DNA of 64,000 nucleotides from Streptomyces sclerotialus (lineage in GTDB: Bacteria > Actinomycetota > Actinomycetes > Streptomycetales > Streptomycetaceae), in NCBI GenBank assembly GCA_000719105.1, contig JODX01000013.1, forward strand, positions 62,001 through 126,000, in the 5' to 3' direction. Under the pieces are notes generated by a model that saw nothing but the letters and a program-made list of their open reading frames with translations, had not been told where the DNA came from and ran no database searches. Below are positions 25,891 to 33,527 of the stretch, piece after piece (position 1 is the stretch's first letter; each line of letters begins with the position of its first letter). A program made the position numbers and the translations under genes.

Positions 25891-26331
25891 TCAGGGAGTC
25901 CGTCTTCTCTCCGTACGGCCCCGCAGGCGCCGCACCGAAACCAGCAGGAGGACGAGGGAGCTGATCGCGGCCACGGCCACGATCCCGCCGCGGACGGACC
26001 ACAGGTGCAGCGCCAGCAGGGCCTGGGCGACGAGGAGGTCGACCGCGACCGCTCCCGCGACGGACGCCACGACGCGGCCGAGGGGGGCCAGCCCGTGCAG
26101 GGCGGCGCCGATGGCGGCGCCCGGTGCGGCGAGCAGGAAGAACAGGGTGAGCAGTCCGCGCAGCGGCGAGGCCGTGCCGGTGAGCGCGAGCAGCGCGCCG
26201 GCCGCCGCGACGGTGACGGCCACGCCCGCGAGCAGCGCCACCAGGTCCTTCGCCGGACCCGGCCGCGGCCGGCCGTCGTCCCCCGGTGCCGTTCCCGAGA
26301 AGGACGACAGCTTGATGCGTAAGGTCTGCAT
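25891..26331 (-). CDS. Small integral membrane protein
   Basis: 146 residues from MQTLRIKLSSFSG. After a hydrophilic lead there are about four helices (DLVALLAGVAVTVAAAGALLAL, LLTLFFLLAAPGAAIGAALHGLA, VVASVAGAVAVDLLVAQALLALHLW and GGIVAVAAISSLVLLLVSVRRLR), ending in a basic tail. No family recognised. It is directly upstream of, and almost touching, the acyltransferase, so it may serve as its membrane partner or supply acyl donors across the membrane. A possible TTGACG/GACATT promoter with 18-base spacing lies in the 100 bases upstream. Confidence 0.7.
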   Translation of the reverse strand: MQTLRIKLSSFSGTAPGDDGRPRPGPAKDLVALLAGVAVTVAAAGALLALTGTASPLRGLLTLFFLLAAPGAAIGAALHGLAPLGRVVASVAGAVAVDLLVAQALLALHLWSVRGGIVAVAAISSLVLLLVSVRRLRGRTERRRTP

Positions 26332-26458
26332 TGGCGACTTTGCCCCCCGAAGCGCCGGATGCCGGGCTTCAATGTCGCTCAGGGGGCGCGCGGGCGTCAA
26401 GACGGAGACTCCGCCTTTGTAATGTGCAGGCAAAAAGTACCGGGGGTCCATGCGGAAA

Positions 26459-26489
26459 TTCCCCGGAGGCGCCGGCTGCCTCCGGGGAA
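26459..26489 (-). terminator. Terminator of subtilisin gene
   Basis: Perfect 12-bp stem TTCCCCGGAGGC (26459-26470) with GCCTCCGGGGAA (26478-26489) and a 7-base loop, 62 bases past the protease stop. Confidence 0.85.
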
Positions 26490-26550
26490 CTGCCGTACGG
26501 ATCAAGCCAGTTGGTGCTCCGCGCTCATGCGTCCGGCACCCTCGTCCGGG

Positions 26551-27759
26551 TTACTGGACGATCTTCAGCAGCCGGTTCGGGGAGCCGCTGCCCGGGCTGG
26601 TGACCTTGCCCGTGGTGGCGCCGTTCACCAGGGCCGTGGCGACCTGGGCCGGGGTGGCCGAGGTGTGGCCCGCGAGGTACACGGCGGCCGCGCCCGCGAC
26701 GTGCGGGGTGGCCATCGAGGTGCCCGAGATGGTGTTCGTCGCGGTGTCGCCGGTGTGCCAGCCGGCCGTGATCGAGGAGCCGGGCGCGAAGATGTCCAGG
26801 GCCGAGCCGTAGTTGGAGTAGCTGGCCCGGGCGTCCGTGCTGGTGGTGGCGCCCACCGTGATGGCTTCGCTGACGCGCGCCGGGGACGACGAGGAGGCGG
26901 TGGTGTTGCTGTTGCCGGCCGCGACCGCGTAGGTCACGCCGCTGGCTATGGAGTTGCGGACGGCGTTGTCGAGCGAGGTGGAGACACCGCCGCCGAGCGA
27001 CATGTTGGCGACGGAGGGGCCGCTGTGGTTGGCGGTCACCCAGTCGACGCCCGCGATGACGCCGGCCGTGGTGCCGGAACCGCTGTTGTTGAGCACCCGG
27101 ACCGCCACGATCTTCGCCTTCTTGGCGACGCCGTAGGTCGAGCCCGCGATGGTGGTGGCCACATGGGTGCCGTGACCGTTGCCGTCGGAGGCGATGGTGT
27201 CGCCGTCGATGGCGTCGTAGCCGTAGGAGGCACGGCCGCTGATCTGGGAGTGCGTGATGCGGACGCCGGTGTCGATGACGTACGCGGTGACGCCGCTGCC
27301 CGCCGAGTCCGGGTAGGTGTACGTGCCGGACAGCGGCAGCGAGGTCTGGTCGATGCGGTCCAGGCCCCAGGGCGCGCTGGACTGCGTGGCCGTCACCTGC
27401 ACCGTCTGGTTCTGCTCGACGGAGGCCACCGCCGGGTCGGCCGCGAGTCTGCGGGCCTCGGCCGCGGAGAGCTCCGCCGTGTAGCCGTTGAGCGCGGCCT
27501 TGAACGTCTTCTGCACCGTGCCGCCGTACGTCTTCACCAGGCTCTTGCCCTGGCTGGACGTGGCCTTCAGGCCCGCCTCGCCCTTCTTGAGCGTGACGAT
27601 GTAGCTGCCCTTGATCGCGGTGGGGGAACCGGCCGCGATCACCGTGCCCTCGGCCGGGGCGGCCTGGGCGGGCAGGGCCGTGAGCCCGCCCACGAGGGCG
27701 GCCGTGGTCACGGCGGTGAGGGCGGCGATCCGGATCTTGTTGCTACGCAGCTGTGCCAT
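26551..27759 (-). CDS. Secreted subtilisin-like serine protease (S8, proteinase-K-like)
   Basis: 402 residues. ATG 27759 with GGAGGAGG upstream, then a signal peptide (KIRIAALTAVTTAALVGGLTALPAQA). An inhibitor-I9 propeptide follows (GSYIVTLKKGEAGLKATSSQGKSLVKTYGGTVQKTFKAALNGYTAELSAAEARRLAADPAVASVEQNQ, about 50-120). The S8 domain has all three catalytic motifs: Asp in VTAYVIDTGV, His in DGNGHGTHVATTI and Ser in TISGTSMATPHVAGAAA. No C-terminal extension. It acts extracellularly in protein turnover. Promoter region shared with the divergent lipase. Confidence 0.94.
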   Translation of the reverse strand: MAQLRSNKIRIAALTAVTTAALVGGLTALPAQAAPAEGTVIAAGSPTAIKGSYIVTLKKGEAGLKATSSQGKSLVKTYGGTVQKTFKAALNGYTAELSAAEARRLAADPAVASVEQNQTVQVTATQSSAPWGLDRIDQTSLPLSGTYTYPDSAGSGVTAYVIDTGVRITHSQISGRASYGYDAIDGDTIASDGNGHGTHVATTIAGSTYGVAKKAKIVAVRVLNNSGSGTTAGVIAGVDWVTANHSGPSVANMSLGGGVSTSLDNAVRNSIASGVTYAVAAGNSNTTASSSSPARVSEAITVGATTSTDARASYSNYGSALDIFAPGSSITAGWHTGDTATNTISGTSMATPHVAGAAAVYLAGHTSATPAQVATALVNGATTGKVTSPGSGSPNRLLKIVQ

Positions 27760-28074
27760 TACGAGGGAGTCCTCCTCCAGGCAGCGCGCGCCCGGGGTCG
27801 GGCGCGCGCATGTGGGGGTGCGCGCGTCTTCGCGCGCACGGCCTCGGAGCGTTGCGTTCCGTCCCGGGGCTGAGGACAGCGTCGATGAACTGCGGGCGTA
27901 GCTCAAGAGACTTGAGGCGTTGTCACGTTTCTGTCATGAACGCGTAATCAAAAACGCGGTGAACGCCCGGGGCGAATCCCGGCAAGGTGCGGATTTTCTT
28001 GGCATGGACACTTCCAGTCAACACGCGTAGCTGCTACCACGGTTGAGGCAGAGATCCTGCTAAAGGGAGGTTCC
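27760..28074. other. Divergent promoter region between subtilisin and lipase
   Basis: 315 bases with no gene. It contains an inverted repeat CTCAAG-AGA-CTTGAG at 27902-27916, an alternating GCGCG-rich stretch near 27785-27840 and the lipase ribosome site AAGGGAGG at 28064-28071. Confidence 0.55.
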
Positions 28075-28881
28075 ATGAGACGTACCCGAATTACGGCATA
28101 CGTGACCTCGCTCCTCCTCGCCACAGGCCTGGCCCTCACCGGGTCGGCCTCGGCGCAGGCGTCCTCGACCGCGGCGGCCACCGGTTACGTGGCCCTCGGC
28201 GACTCCTACTCGTCCGGTGTCGGCGCGGGGAGCTACATCAGCTCCAGCGGCGACTGCAAACGCAGCACCAAGGCGCACCCGTACCTCTGGGCCGCCGCCA
28301 ACTCGCCCTCGTCCTTCGACTTCACGGCCTGCTCCGGCGCCCGGACGAGCGACGTCCTGGCAGGGCAGCTCGGACCGCTGAACTCCACCACCGGCCTCGT
28401 CTCGATCAGCATCGGCGGCAACGACGCCGGCTTCGCCGACGTCATGACCACCTGTGTCACCTCGTCCGACAGCGTCTGCATCTCCCGCATCAACAACGCC
28501 CGGGCGTTCGTCGACTCCACCCTGCCCGCCCGGCTCGACTCGGTGTACTCGGCGATCCGGTCCAAGGCGCCCGCCGCCCGGGTCGTCGTGCTCGGCTACC
28601 CCCGCTTCTACAAGCTGGGCCAGACCTGTCTCGGGCTCTCCGAGGCCAAGCGCTCCGCGATCAACGCCGCGTCCGACCACCTGAACACCGCGATCGCCAA
28701 GCGGGCCGCGAACCACGGCTTCACCTTCGGCGACGTGCGCTCCACGTTCACCGGCCACGAGATCTGCTCCGGCAGCTCCTGGCTGCACAGCGTCAGCTGG
28801 CTGAACATCGGCGAGTCGTACCACCCGACGGCCGCGGGCCAGTCGGGCGGCTATCTGCCGGTGCTCAGGAACGCGGCCTGA
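28075..28881 (+). CDS. Secreted GDSL/SGNH lipase-esterase
   Basis: 268 residues, the same length as the well-known Streptomyces rimosus GDSL lipase and, from memory, S. coelicolor SCO1725. Signal peptide to about residue 36. Block I is YVALGDSYSSGVGAG with the catalytic Ser; block III SIGGNDAGF supplies oxyanion-hole residues; block V SYHPTAAGQ supplies the catalytic His. Six cysteines (including SGDCKRS, FTACSG, TTCVTSSDSVC, GQTCLG and EICSG) suggest three disulfides. Hydrolyses acyl esters outside the cell. Its 3' end overlaps the convergent kinase gene by 17 bases. Confidence 0.95.
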   Translation: MRRTRITAYVTSLLLATGLALTGSASAQASSTAAATGYVALGDSYSSGVGAGSYISSSGDCKRSTKAHPYLWAAANSPSSFDFTACSGARTSDVLAGQLGPLNSTTGLVSISIGGNDAGFADVMTTCVTSSDSVCISRINNARAFVDSTLPARLDSVYSAIRSKAPAARVVVLGYPRFYKLGQTCLGLSEAKRSAINAASDHLNTAIAKRAANHGFTFGDVRSTFTGHEICSGSSWLHSVSWLNIGESYHPTAAGQSGGYLPVLRNAA

Positions 28882-30580
28882 CCGCGTAGCCGCCGGGCGC
28901 CGACGAGCGCTCCGGCCCGCTGGGGGAGGCCCCGCCCGTCGGGGTCTCCTCCTGGCAGGTGACCGAGAACGGCACCGTGTCGGACGTCGTGTGCACCGGA
29001 GAGCGCACCTCGACGCCGATCTCGTCCTCGTACGTCCCGTCCCTCTCGTACGTCGTCACGATCACCCGCTGCTGCTTCGTGCGGTCACCGCCCGCGGGGA
29101 ACGAGAGGGTGCGCCAGCCCGGGTCCGACACGGCACCGCCCTTCGTCACCCACCGGTAGCCGATCTCGGCGGGCACCCGGCCCACCGTGAACGTCGCCGT
29201 GAAGGTGGGCACCTCGGCCTCCGGCGGGGGACAGGCGCCCGCGTAGTCGGTGTGCGCCCCCTCGACCGTCACCTCGACGGTCCGGGCGGGCGGCTCGGTG
29301 GTGGTCCGGCTCTCGCGGGGCGTGCCGGACGGGCCGCCCCCGCCGCCCGGGTAACCGTCACCGGTCCCGTCGCCCGTTCCGCCGCCGGTGTCGCCGCCGG
29401 TCGGATCCCGCCCGTCCCCCTCCTCGTCCGCGGTGCCGCCCGTGGGCCGGGCGCTGCCGGCGCCGCCGTCCGTCCGCCCGCCCCCGTCACCGCGGTTCAC
29501 CAGGGCGTACGTCAGCCCGGCCAGCGCCAGGGCGAGCACGATGATGCCCGCGACGACGAACAGGGCGGCCCGGCGGCCCCGCCCGGATCCGGCCGGCGCG
29601 TCCGTGGTCCGGGACGGGACGGTGGCGTCCGGATCCGCGTACACGGCCGCCGACGGCCCGAACCCGCCCGCCCCGGAGCCCGGTTCCGCCGGGAGCACGG
29701 CGACCGTCGGGGTGTACGGCACGTCGCCCGCCGCGCCGGCGCGCGCCGGGGCGCCCCCGGCGGCGATCGTGCGCAGATCCCGCTCCGCCCGCTCGGAGCC
29801 GAGGCGCTCGGCGGGGTCCTTCCGCAGCAGCCCTTCGATCACTGGGGCCAGCGGGCCGGCCCGGCGCGGCGGCGGCAGCTCGGTGTCCACGATCGCCCGC
29901 AGGGTGCTCAGCGGGGTGTCCTGCCGGAACGGCGAGCTGCCCTCGACCGCCGCGTACAGCAGCACCCCGAGCGACCACAGATCGGACTCCGGACCCGGTG
30001 TACGCCCGAGCGCGCGTTCGGGGGCCAGGAACTCGGGGGAGCCGACCACCTCGCCGGTCATGGTGAGCGCGGAACTGCCCTCGACCACGGCGATGCCGAA
30101 GTCGGTGAGGACGACGCGCCCGTCGTCGGCGATCAGCACGTTCCCCGGCTTCACGTCCCGGTGCAGCACCCCGGCCCCGTGGGCGGCGCGCAGCGCGGCC
30201 AGCACCTCGGCGCCGATCCGCGCGGCATGCGGCGGGGAGAGGGGGCCCTCGGCCTCCAGCACGTCGGCGAGGGACAGCCCCCGGACGAGCTCCATGACGA
30301 TCCAGGGGCGCCCGTCCTCCATCGCCACGTCGTAGACGGTCACCACATTGCGGTGCGCCACCCGGGCGGCCGCCCAGCCCTCCCGCTCCAGCCGGGTGTA
30401 CATCCGCTCCACCTGGGGGCCGGGGAGCCCGGCCGGGGCGCGCACCTCCTTGACGGCGACCTCGCGCATCAGGACCTCGTCACGGCCCCGCCACACCGTC
30501 CCCATGCCGCCCTCGCCCAGCGGGGACAGCAGGCGGTAGCGCCCCGCGACCACACGCTCGGTGCCGGATTCCTCGGACAC
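28865..30580 (-). CDS. Membrane Ser/Thr protein kinase (PknB-like) with external C-terminal domain
   Basis: 571 residues from GTG 30580, with GAGGAGG upstream. Hanks-type kinase domain (about 12-275): glycine loop LGEGGMGTVWRGRD, invariant Lys in VAVKEV, catalytic loop LHRDVKPGNVL, DFG in LTDFGIAVVEG, activation-segment threonines in SALTMTGEVVGSPEFLAPE. A Pro/Ala juxtamembrane linker precedes one helix (FVVAGIIVLALALAGLTYALV, about 338-360). The outer part has a Gly/Asp/Thr-rich spacer and a beta-rich domain with cysteines (YAGACPP, VTCQEE) like a single Ig/PASTA-like sensor, though not a clear PASTA repeat. Signal and targets unknown. Confidence 0.92.
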   Translation of the reverse strand: MSEESGTERVVAGRYRLLSPLGEGGMGTVWRGRDEVLMREVAVKEVRAPAGLPGPQVERMYTRLEREGWAAARVAHRNVVTVYDVAMEDGRPWIVMELVRGLSLADVLEAEGPLSPPHAARIGAEVLAALRAAHGAGVLHRDVKPGNVLIADDGRVVLTDFGIAVVEGSSALTMTGEVVGSPEFLAPERALGRTPGPESDLWSLGVLLYAAVEGSSPFRQDTPLSTLRAIVDTELPPPRRAGPLAPVIEGLLRKDPAERLGSERAERDLRTIAAGGAPARAGAAGDVPYTPTVAVLPAEPGSGAGGFGPSAAVYADPDATVPSRTTDAPAGSGRGRRAALFVVAGIIVLALALAGLTYALVNRGDGGGRTDGGAGSARPTGGTADEEGDGRDPTGGDTGGGTGDGTGDGYPGGGGGPSGTPRESRTTTEPPARTVEVTVEGAHTDYAGACPPPEAEVPTFTATFTVGRVPAEIGYRWVTKGGAVSDPGWRTLSFPAGGDRTKQQRVIVTTYERDGTYEDEIGVEVRSPVHTTSDTVPFSVTCQEETPTGGASPSGPERSSAPGGYAVRPRS

Positions 30581-30654
30581 GGGCGCCCCCTCCTCGTGTC
30601 CGCCGCTGGATCCGCGCGAGGACACGACTCCGCCTGATATCCCCCGAAAGTAGC

Positions 30655-32145
30655 TCAACCGAACGCGGATGCCGCCCCCCTGAACACCAATCCGGCCCCC
30701 AGGACGACGACCACCACCGCCGACGCCAGAGGAACGGCCGAGCGCAGCGCCGCGAGGGCCCGGCCGCCGGAGAGCCGGGAGCGCCGCGCCAGCAGCCGCT
30801 CCACCCCGTGGCCCGCCCGCACCACGGCGAACCCGGCCGCGGTGAGCGTCAGCGCCAGCCCGACGCCGTACGCCAGCACGAGCACCAGCCCGAACCACGC
30901 CTTACCCAGCGCCGCCGCGCCCACCAGCACGACCACGGCGGAGGGACTGGGCACGAGCCCGCCCGCGAACCCGAGCAGGACCGTGCCGCGTGTGTGCCCG
31001 TGTCCGTGCCCGTGGGGGTGCGCGTGTGCGTGCGTATGGACGTGCGGGTGGGTGTGCTCGTGCGCATGCTGGTGCTGGTGCTGGTGCCCGAGGCCCCGGT
31101 GCACCAGGGCCCGGCGGACGAGCGTCACCCCCGCCCCTGTCACGAGCAGGCCGCCGGCGATGCCCAGCCAGGCGATCACTGACGGCGCGGCGGCCGAGCC
31201 GGCGGTGACGAGCAGGCCCAGGGCGACCACGCCGAGGGTGTGCGTCACGGTCAGCGAGGCGATCATCGGCAGTACGTCGCGGAAGGCCGCCCGGCCACCG
31301 CGGGCGGCGGCGCTCGCGGCCATGACCGTCTTGCCGTGGCCCGGCGCGAGCGCGTGCAGCGCGCCGAGGACCACGGCGGCACCGAGCGCCAGGACGGCGA
31401 AGCCGAAAGTCAGGTCGTGCCGGGCCACCAGGTCGCCGAGCGCCCGGGTCCAGCGGTCCGCGCCGCCCGGAAGCACCGAGGCGCCGGGGGCGGCGCCCGC
31501 GTCCGCCGCCTCGCCCGGGTCCTCGGCCAGGGCCGGCCCGCCGGGCCGTGCCCGCAGGTCCGCGGCCGCGGTGTCCACCGGTGAGGACAGCAAGTCCTCC
31601 GGGTAACGGGTCAGTTCCCGGGACACGGACTCCTCGGGCACGTCGGACGCGGTGAGCGTCGTCCGGTCGCCCCGCGCGGTGACCTCGTGCCAGCCCGGCC
31701 CGGAGTCCACGGCCGCGCGGAAGCGCACCGTCACGGACGCGTCCCCGGGCAGGGGCGCCGTGAGCCGGCACTCCACGCGCAGCGTGGTGAGCCCGGCCTG
31801 CCCGGGCCGCACCAGCGCACGACTCGGACCGGCGGTCAGCTCCACGTCCTCCCCGCCCACCGTGACCTCGCTGTCCCGGGCCGCCGTGGCGCACCGCTCG
31901 CGGGCCCAAGCGCCCCTGCCCTGCCGTTCGAGGGCGGGCGCGGCCTGGGCCGCCGGGATCTCCGCGAGGTCCTCGACGTGGTGGACGCGCAGGGTGCCGG
32001 GTGCGACGACGAGTCCGTCGTACCGGTTGACGGTGAAGTTGCCGAGGGGGTGCGCGCTCGCCGATCCGGCGGGCAGGAGCAGCAGCAGGCAGGCGGCCAC
32101 GAGAACCGCCGTGCAGCAGGCGGCCAGGCGCCGGCGGAACGTCAC
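30655..32145 (-). CDS. NicO/RcnA-like nickel-cobalt exporter with His-rich loop and secreted N-domain
   Basis: 496 residues. A signal peptide (to SASAHPLGNFTVNRYDGL) is followed by an external beta-rich domain of about 200 residues, then about six helices. The membrane part has GALHALAPGHGKTVMAA (the HxxxxGH metal motif of NicO proteins), PMIASLTVTHTLGVVALG and GFAGGLVPSPSAVVVLVGA. The loop near residues 350-385 is almost pure alternating histidine, a metal buffer or sensor. It probably exports Ni2+, Co2+ or another divalent metal. Its ATGA overlap with the TPR gene makes it the third gene of the DUF4331 operon. Confidence 0.87.
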   Translation of the reverse strand: MTFRRRLAACCTAVLVAACLLLLLPAGSASAHPLGNFTVNRYDGLVVAPGTLRVHHVEDLAEIPAAQAAPALERQGRGAWARERCATAARDSEVTVGGEDVELTAGPSRALVRPGQAGLTTLRVECRLTAPLPGDASVTVRFRAAVDSGPGWHEVTARGDRTTLTASDVPEESVSRELTRYPEDLLSSPVDTAAADLRARPGGPALAEDPGEAADAGAAPGASVLPGGADRWTRALGDLVARHDLTFGFAVLALGAAVVLGALHALAPGHGKTVMAASAAARGGRAAFRDVLPMIASLTVTHTLGVVALGLLVTAGSAAAPSVIAWLGIAGGLLVTGAGVTLVRRALVHRGLGHQHQHQHAHEHTHPHVHTHAHAHPHGHGHGHTRGTVLLGFAGGLVPSPSAVVVLVGAAALGKAWFGLVLVLAYGVGLALTLTAAGFAVVRAGHGVERLLARRSRLSGGRALAALRSAVPLASAVVVVVLGAGLVFRGAASAFG

Positions 32146-33527
32146 CCGGTCGCCTCCTGCTCCTTCAGTTCCTCCAGTTCCTCCAGTTCCTCCAGCTCCT
32201 TCAGCGCCGCACGGGCCCGGTCGGCGCCGAGCGGCGAGAAGCCGGGGTTGAGGTCGAGCGCCGCGGCCAGCGACCGGCGCGCCCCCGACCGGTCACCGGT
32301 GGCCCGCTCGATCATTCCGCGGTGGTACAGGAAGGCCGCGTCCGGATATCCGGTGGCCGTCGCGCGCCGGGCGTACGGCAGCGCTTCCCCGGCGCGCCCG
32401 TTGACGTACAGCGCCCAGGCGAGCGCGTCCGCCGTGTGGACCGTGTGCCGGCGCCCCCACTCCGCGCGGGCCGCGCGCAGGGCCGCCGCACGGTCGCCGT
32501 GGTCCGCGGCGGCGAGCGCGGTGTCGAGGTCCGCGTCGACGCCGTGGGCGCGGGCGAGGGACGTCCACGCCTCCACCAGCGCGTACTGGGCGTGCGCCGC
32601 GCCCCGGTCGCCCCGCGCCTCGTACAGCTCGCCGAGCGCCACGAGCGGCCCCGGCAGCGGATGGCGCGCGACGAGGGCCTCCAGGGTGCGGATCGCGCCG
32701 GCCCGGTCGCCGCCCGCCGCCTGGGCGCGGGCGCGGCCCTCCAGCGCGGGCACGTACGCGTCGTCGGCCGCGAGGGCACGCGCGTAGTGGGCGAGCGCCC
32801 CCTCCGCATCGCCCTGCCGCCAGGCCAGCTGCCCGAGCTGCGTGGCCACGTACGCGAGGTCGCCGCGCCCGGTCGCGGAGCCGAGGGCCTGCCGCAGCAC
32901 CCGCTCGGCGGTCCGGGTGTCACCGCGCAGCTCACGCACGTACGCGTACCGCGTGAAGACGGGGATGCCGGGCCGCCGCGCGTCCGCCACGTCGGCGGCC
33001 CGCGCCGCGTCGGCGTAGCGGCCGAGCTCCACCAGGGCGTCGATCCGCGTGGCCAGCGCCCGTTCGCTGTACGGGTTCTGTTCCAGCGCCCGGTCCGCGT
33101 CGCGCAGGGCGCCCGGGAAGTCGTGCCGGGCCGCGGCGAGGGCGGCCCGGCCCGCGAGCGCCGGGTCGTTGCCCGGGCGCAGCTCCAGCGAGCGCGCGAG
33201 CGCCCGCTCGGCCTGCGGGTAGCGGGAGGGGTCGCCCTCCGTGCGGGCCTGCTCCACGTACGCGAGCCCGAGCACGGCCCAGGAGGCGTGGTCCCGCGGC
33301 TGGTCGCGCAGCTGGGTCTGGAGGGCGGCGACGTCCGCGCCGAGGTCACCGCCGGCGAGCAGCTCGGCGCTCACCCCCGGCGCGCTCCGGGTGCTCACCG
33401 CCCGCTCCCCGCGGGCACCCAGCGCGACGGCCCCCGACGTGAGCGCGACGGCCAGCGCGGCGGCGCACGCGGCCGTCCGCAGCACACGGCGCCGGGCGGT
33501 CCCGTCCTCGTTCGTGCGGGCGGACAT
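32142..33527 (-). CDS. Secreted or anchored TPR-repeat protein
   Basis: 461 residues with an N-terminal hydrophobic segment (VLRTAACAAALAVALTSGAVALG). The remainder is tetratricopeptide repeats: HASWAVLGLAYVEQARTEGDPSRYPQAERALARSLEL, NDPALAGRAALAAARHDFPGALRDADRALE, and several later units such as DAEGALAHYARALAADDAYVPALEGRA. TPRs scaffold protein complexes, so it may bridge the DUF4331 protein and the exporter. The C-terminus ends in an ELEELEEL micro-repeat from a 9-base tandem repeat. Its start overlaps the upstream stop (TGATG), and its stop overlaps the next start (ATGA). Confidence 0.88.
   Translation of the reverse strand: MSARTNEDGTARRRVLRTAACAAALAVALTSGAVALGARGERAVSTRSAPGVSAELLAGGDLGADVAALQTQLRDQPRDHASWAVLGLAYVEQARTEGDPSRYPQAERALARSLELRPGNDPALAGRAALAAARHDFPGALRDADRALEQNPYSERALATRIDALVELGRYADAARAADVADARRPGIPVFTRYAYVRELRGDTRTAERVLRQALGSATGRGDLAYVATQLGQLAWRQGDAEGALAHYARALAADDAYVPALEGRARAQAAGGDRAGAIRTLEALVARHPLPGPLVALGELYEARGDRGAAHAQYALVEAWTSLARAHGVDADLDTALAAADHGDRAAALRAARAEWGRRHTVHTADALAWALYVNGRAGEALPYARRATATGYPDAAFLYHRGMIERATGDRSGARRSLAAALDLNPGFSPLGADRARAALKELEELEELEELKEQEATG

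Noticed and set aside
27902..27916. CTCAAG-AGA-CTTGAG as a SoxR box, given soxR in the window
   Set aside because: SoxR sites have a 4-base centre between these arms. The spacing here is 3, and the flanking genes are a protease and a lipase, so it is recorded only as an inverted repeat.
29300..29480. Gly/Thr/Asp-rich repeat within the kinase gene as a separate element
   Set aside because: It is the in-frame extracellular linker after the transmembrane helix.
30995..31090. Repetitive GTG/CGTG tract as a microsatellite or CRISPR-like array
   Set aside because: It encodes the alternating-His metal loop of the NicO exporter in frame; no spacer structure.
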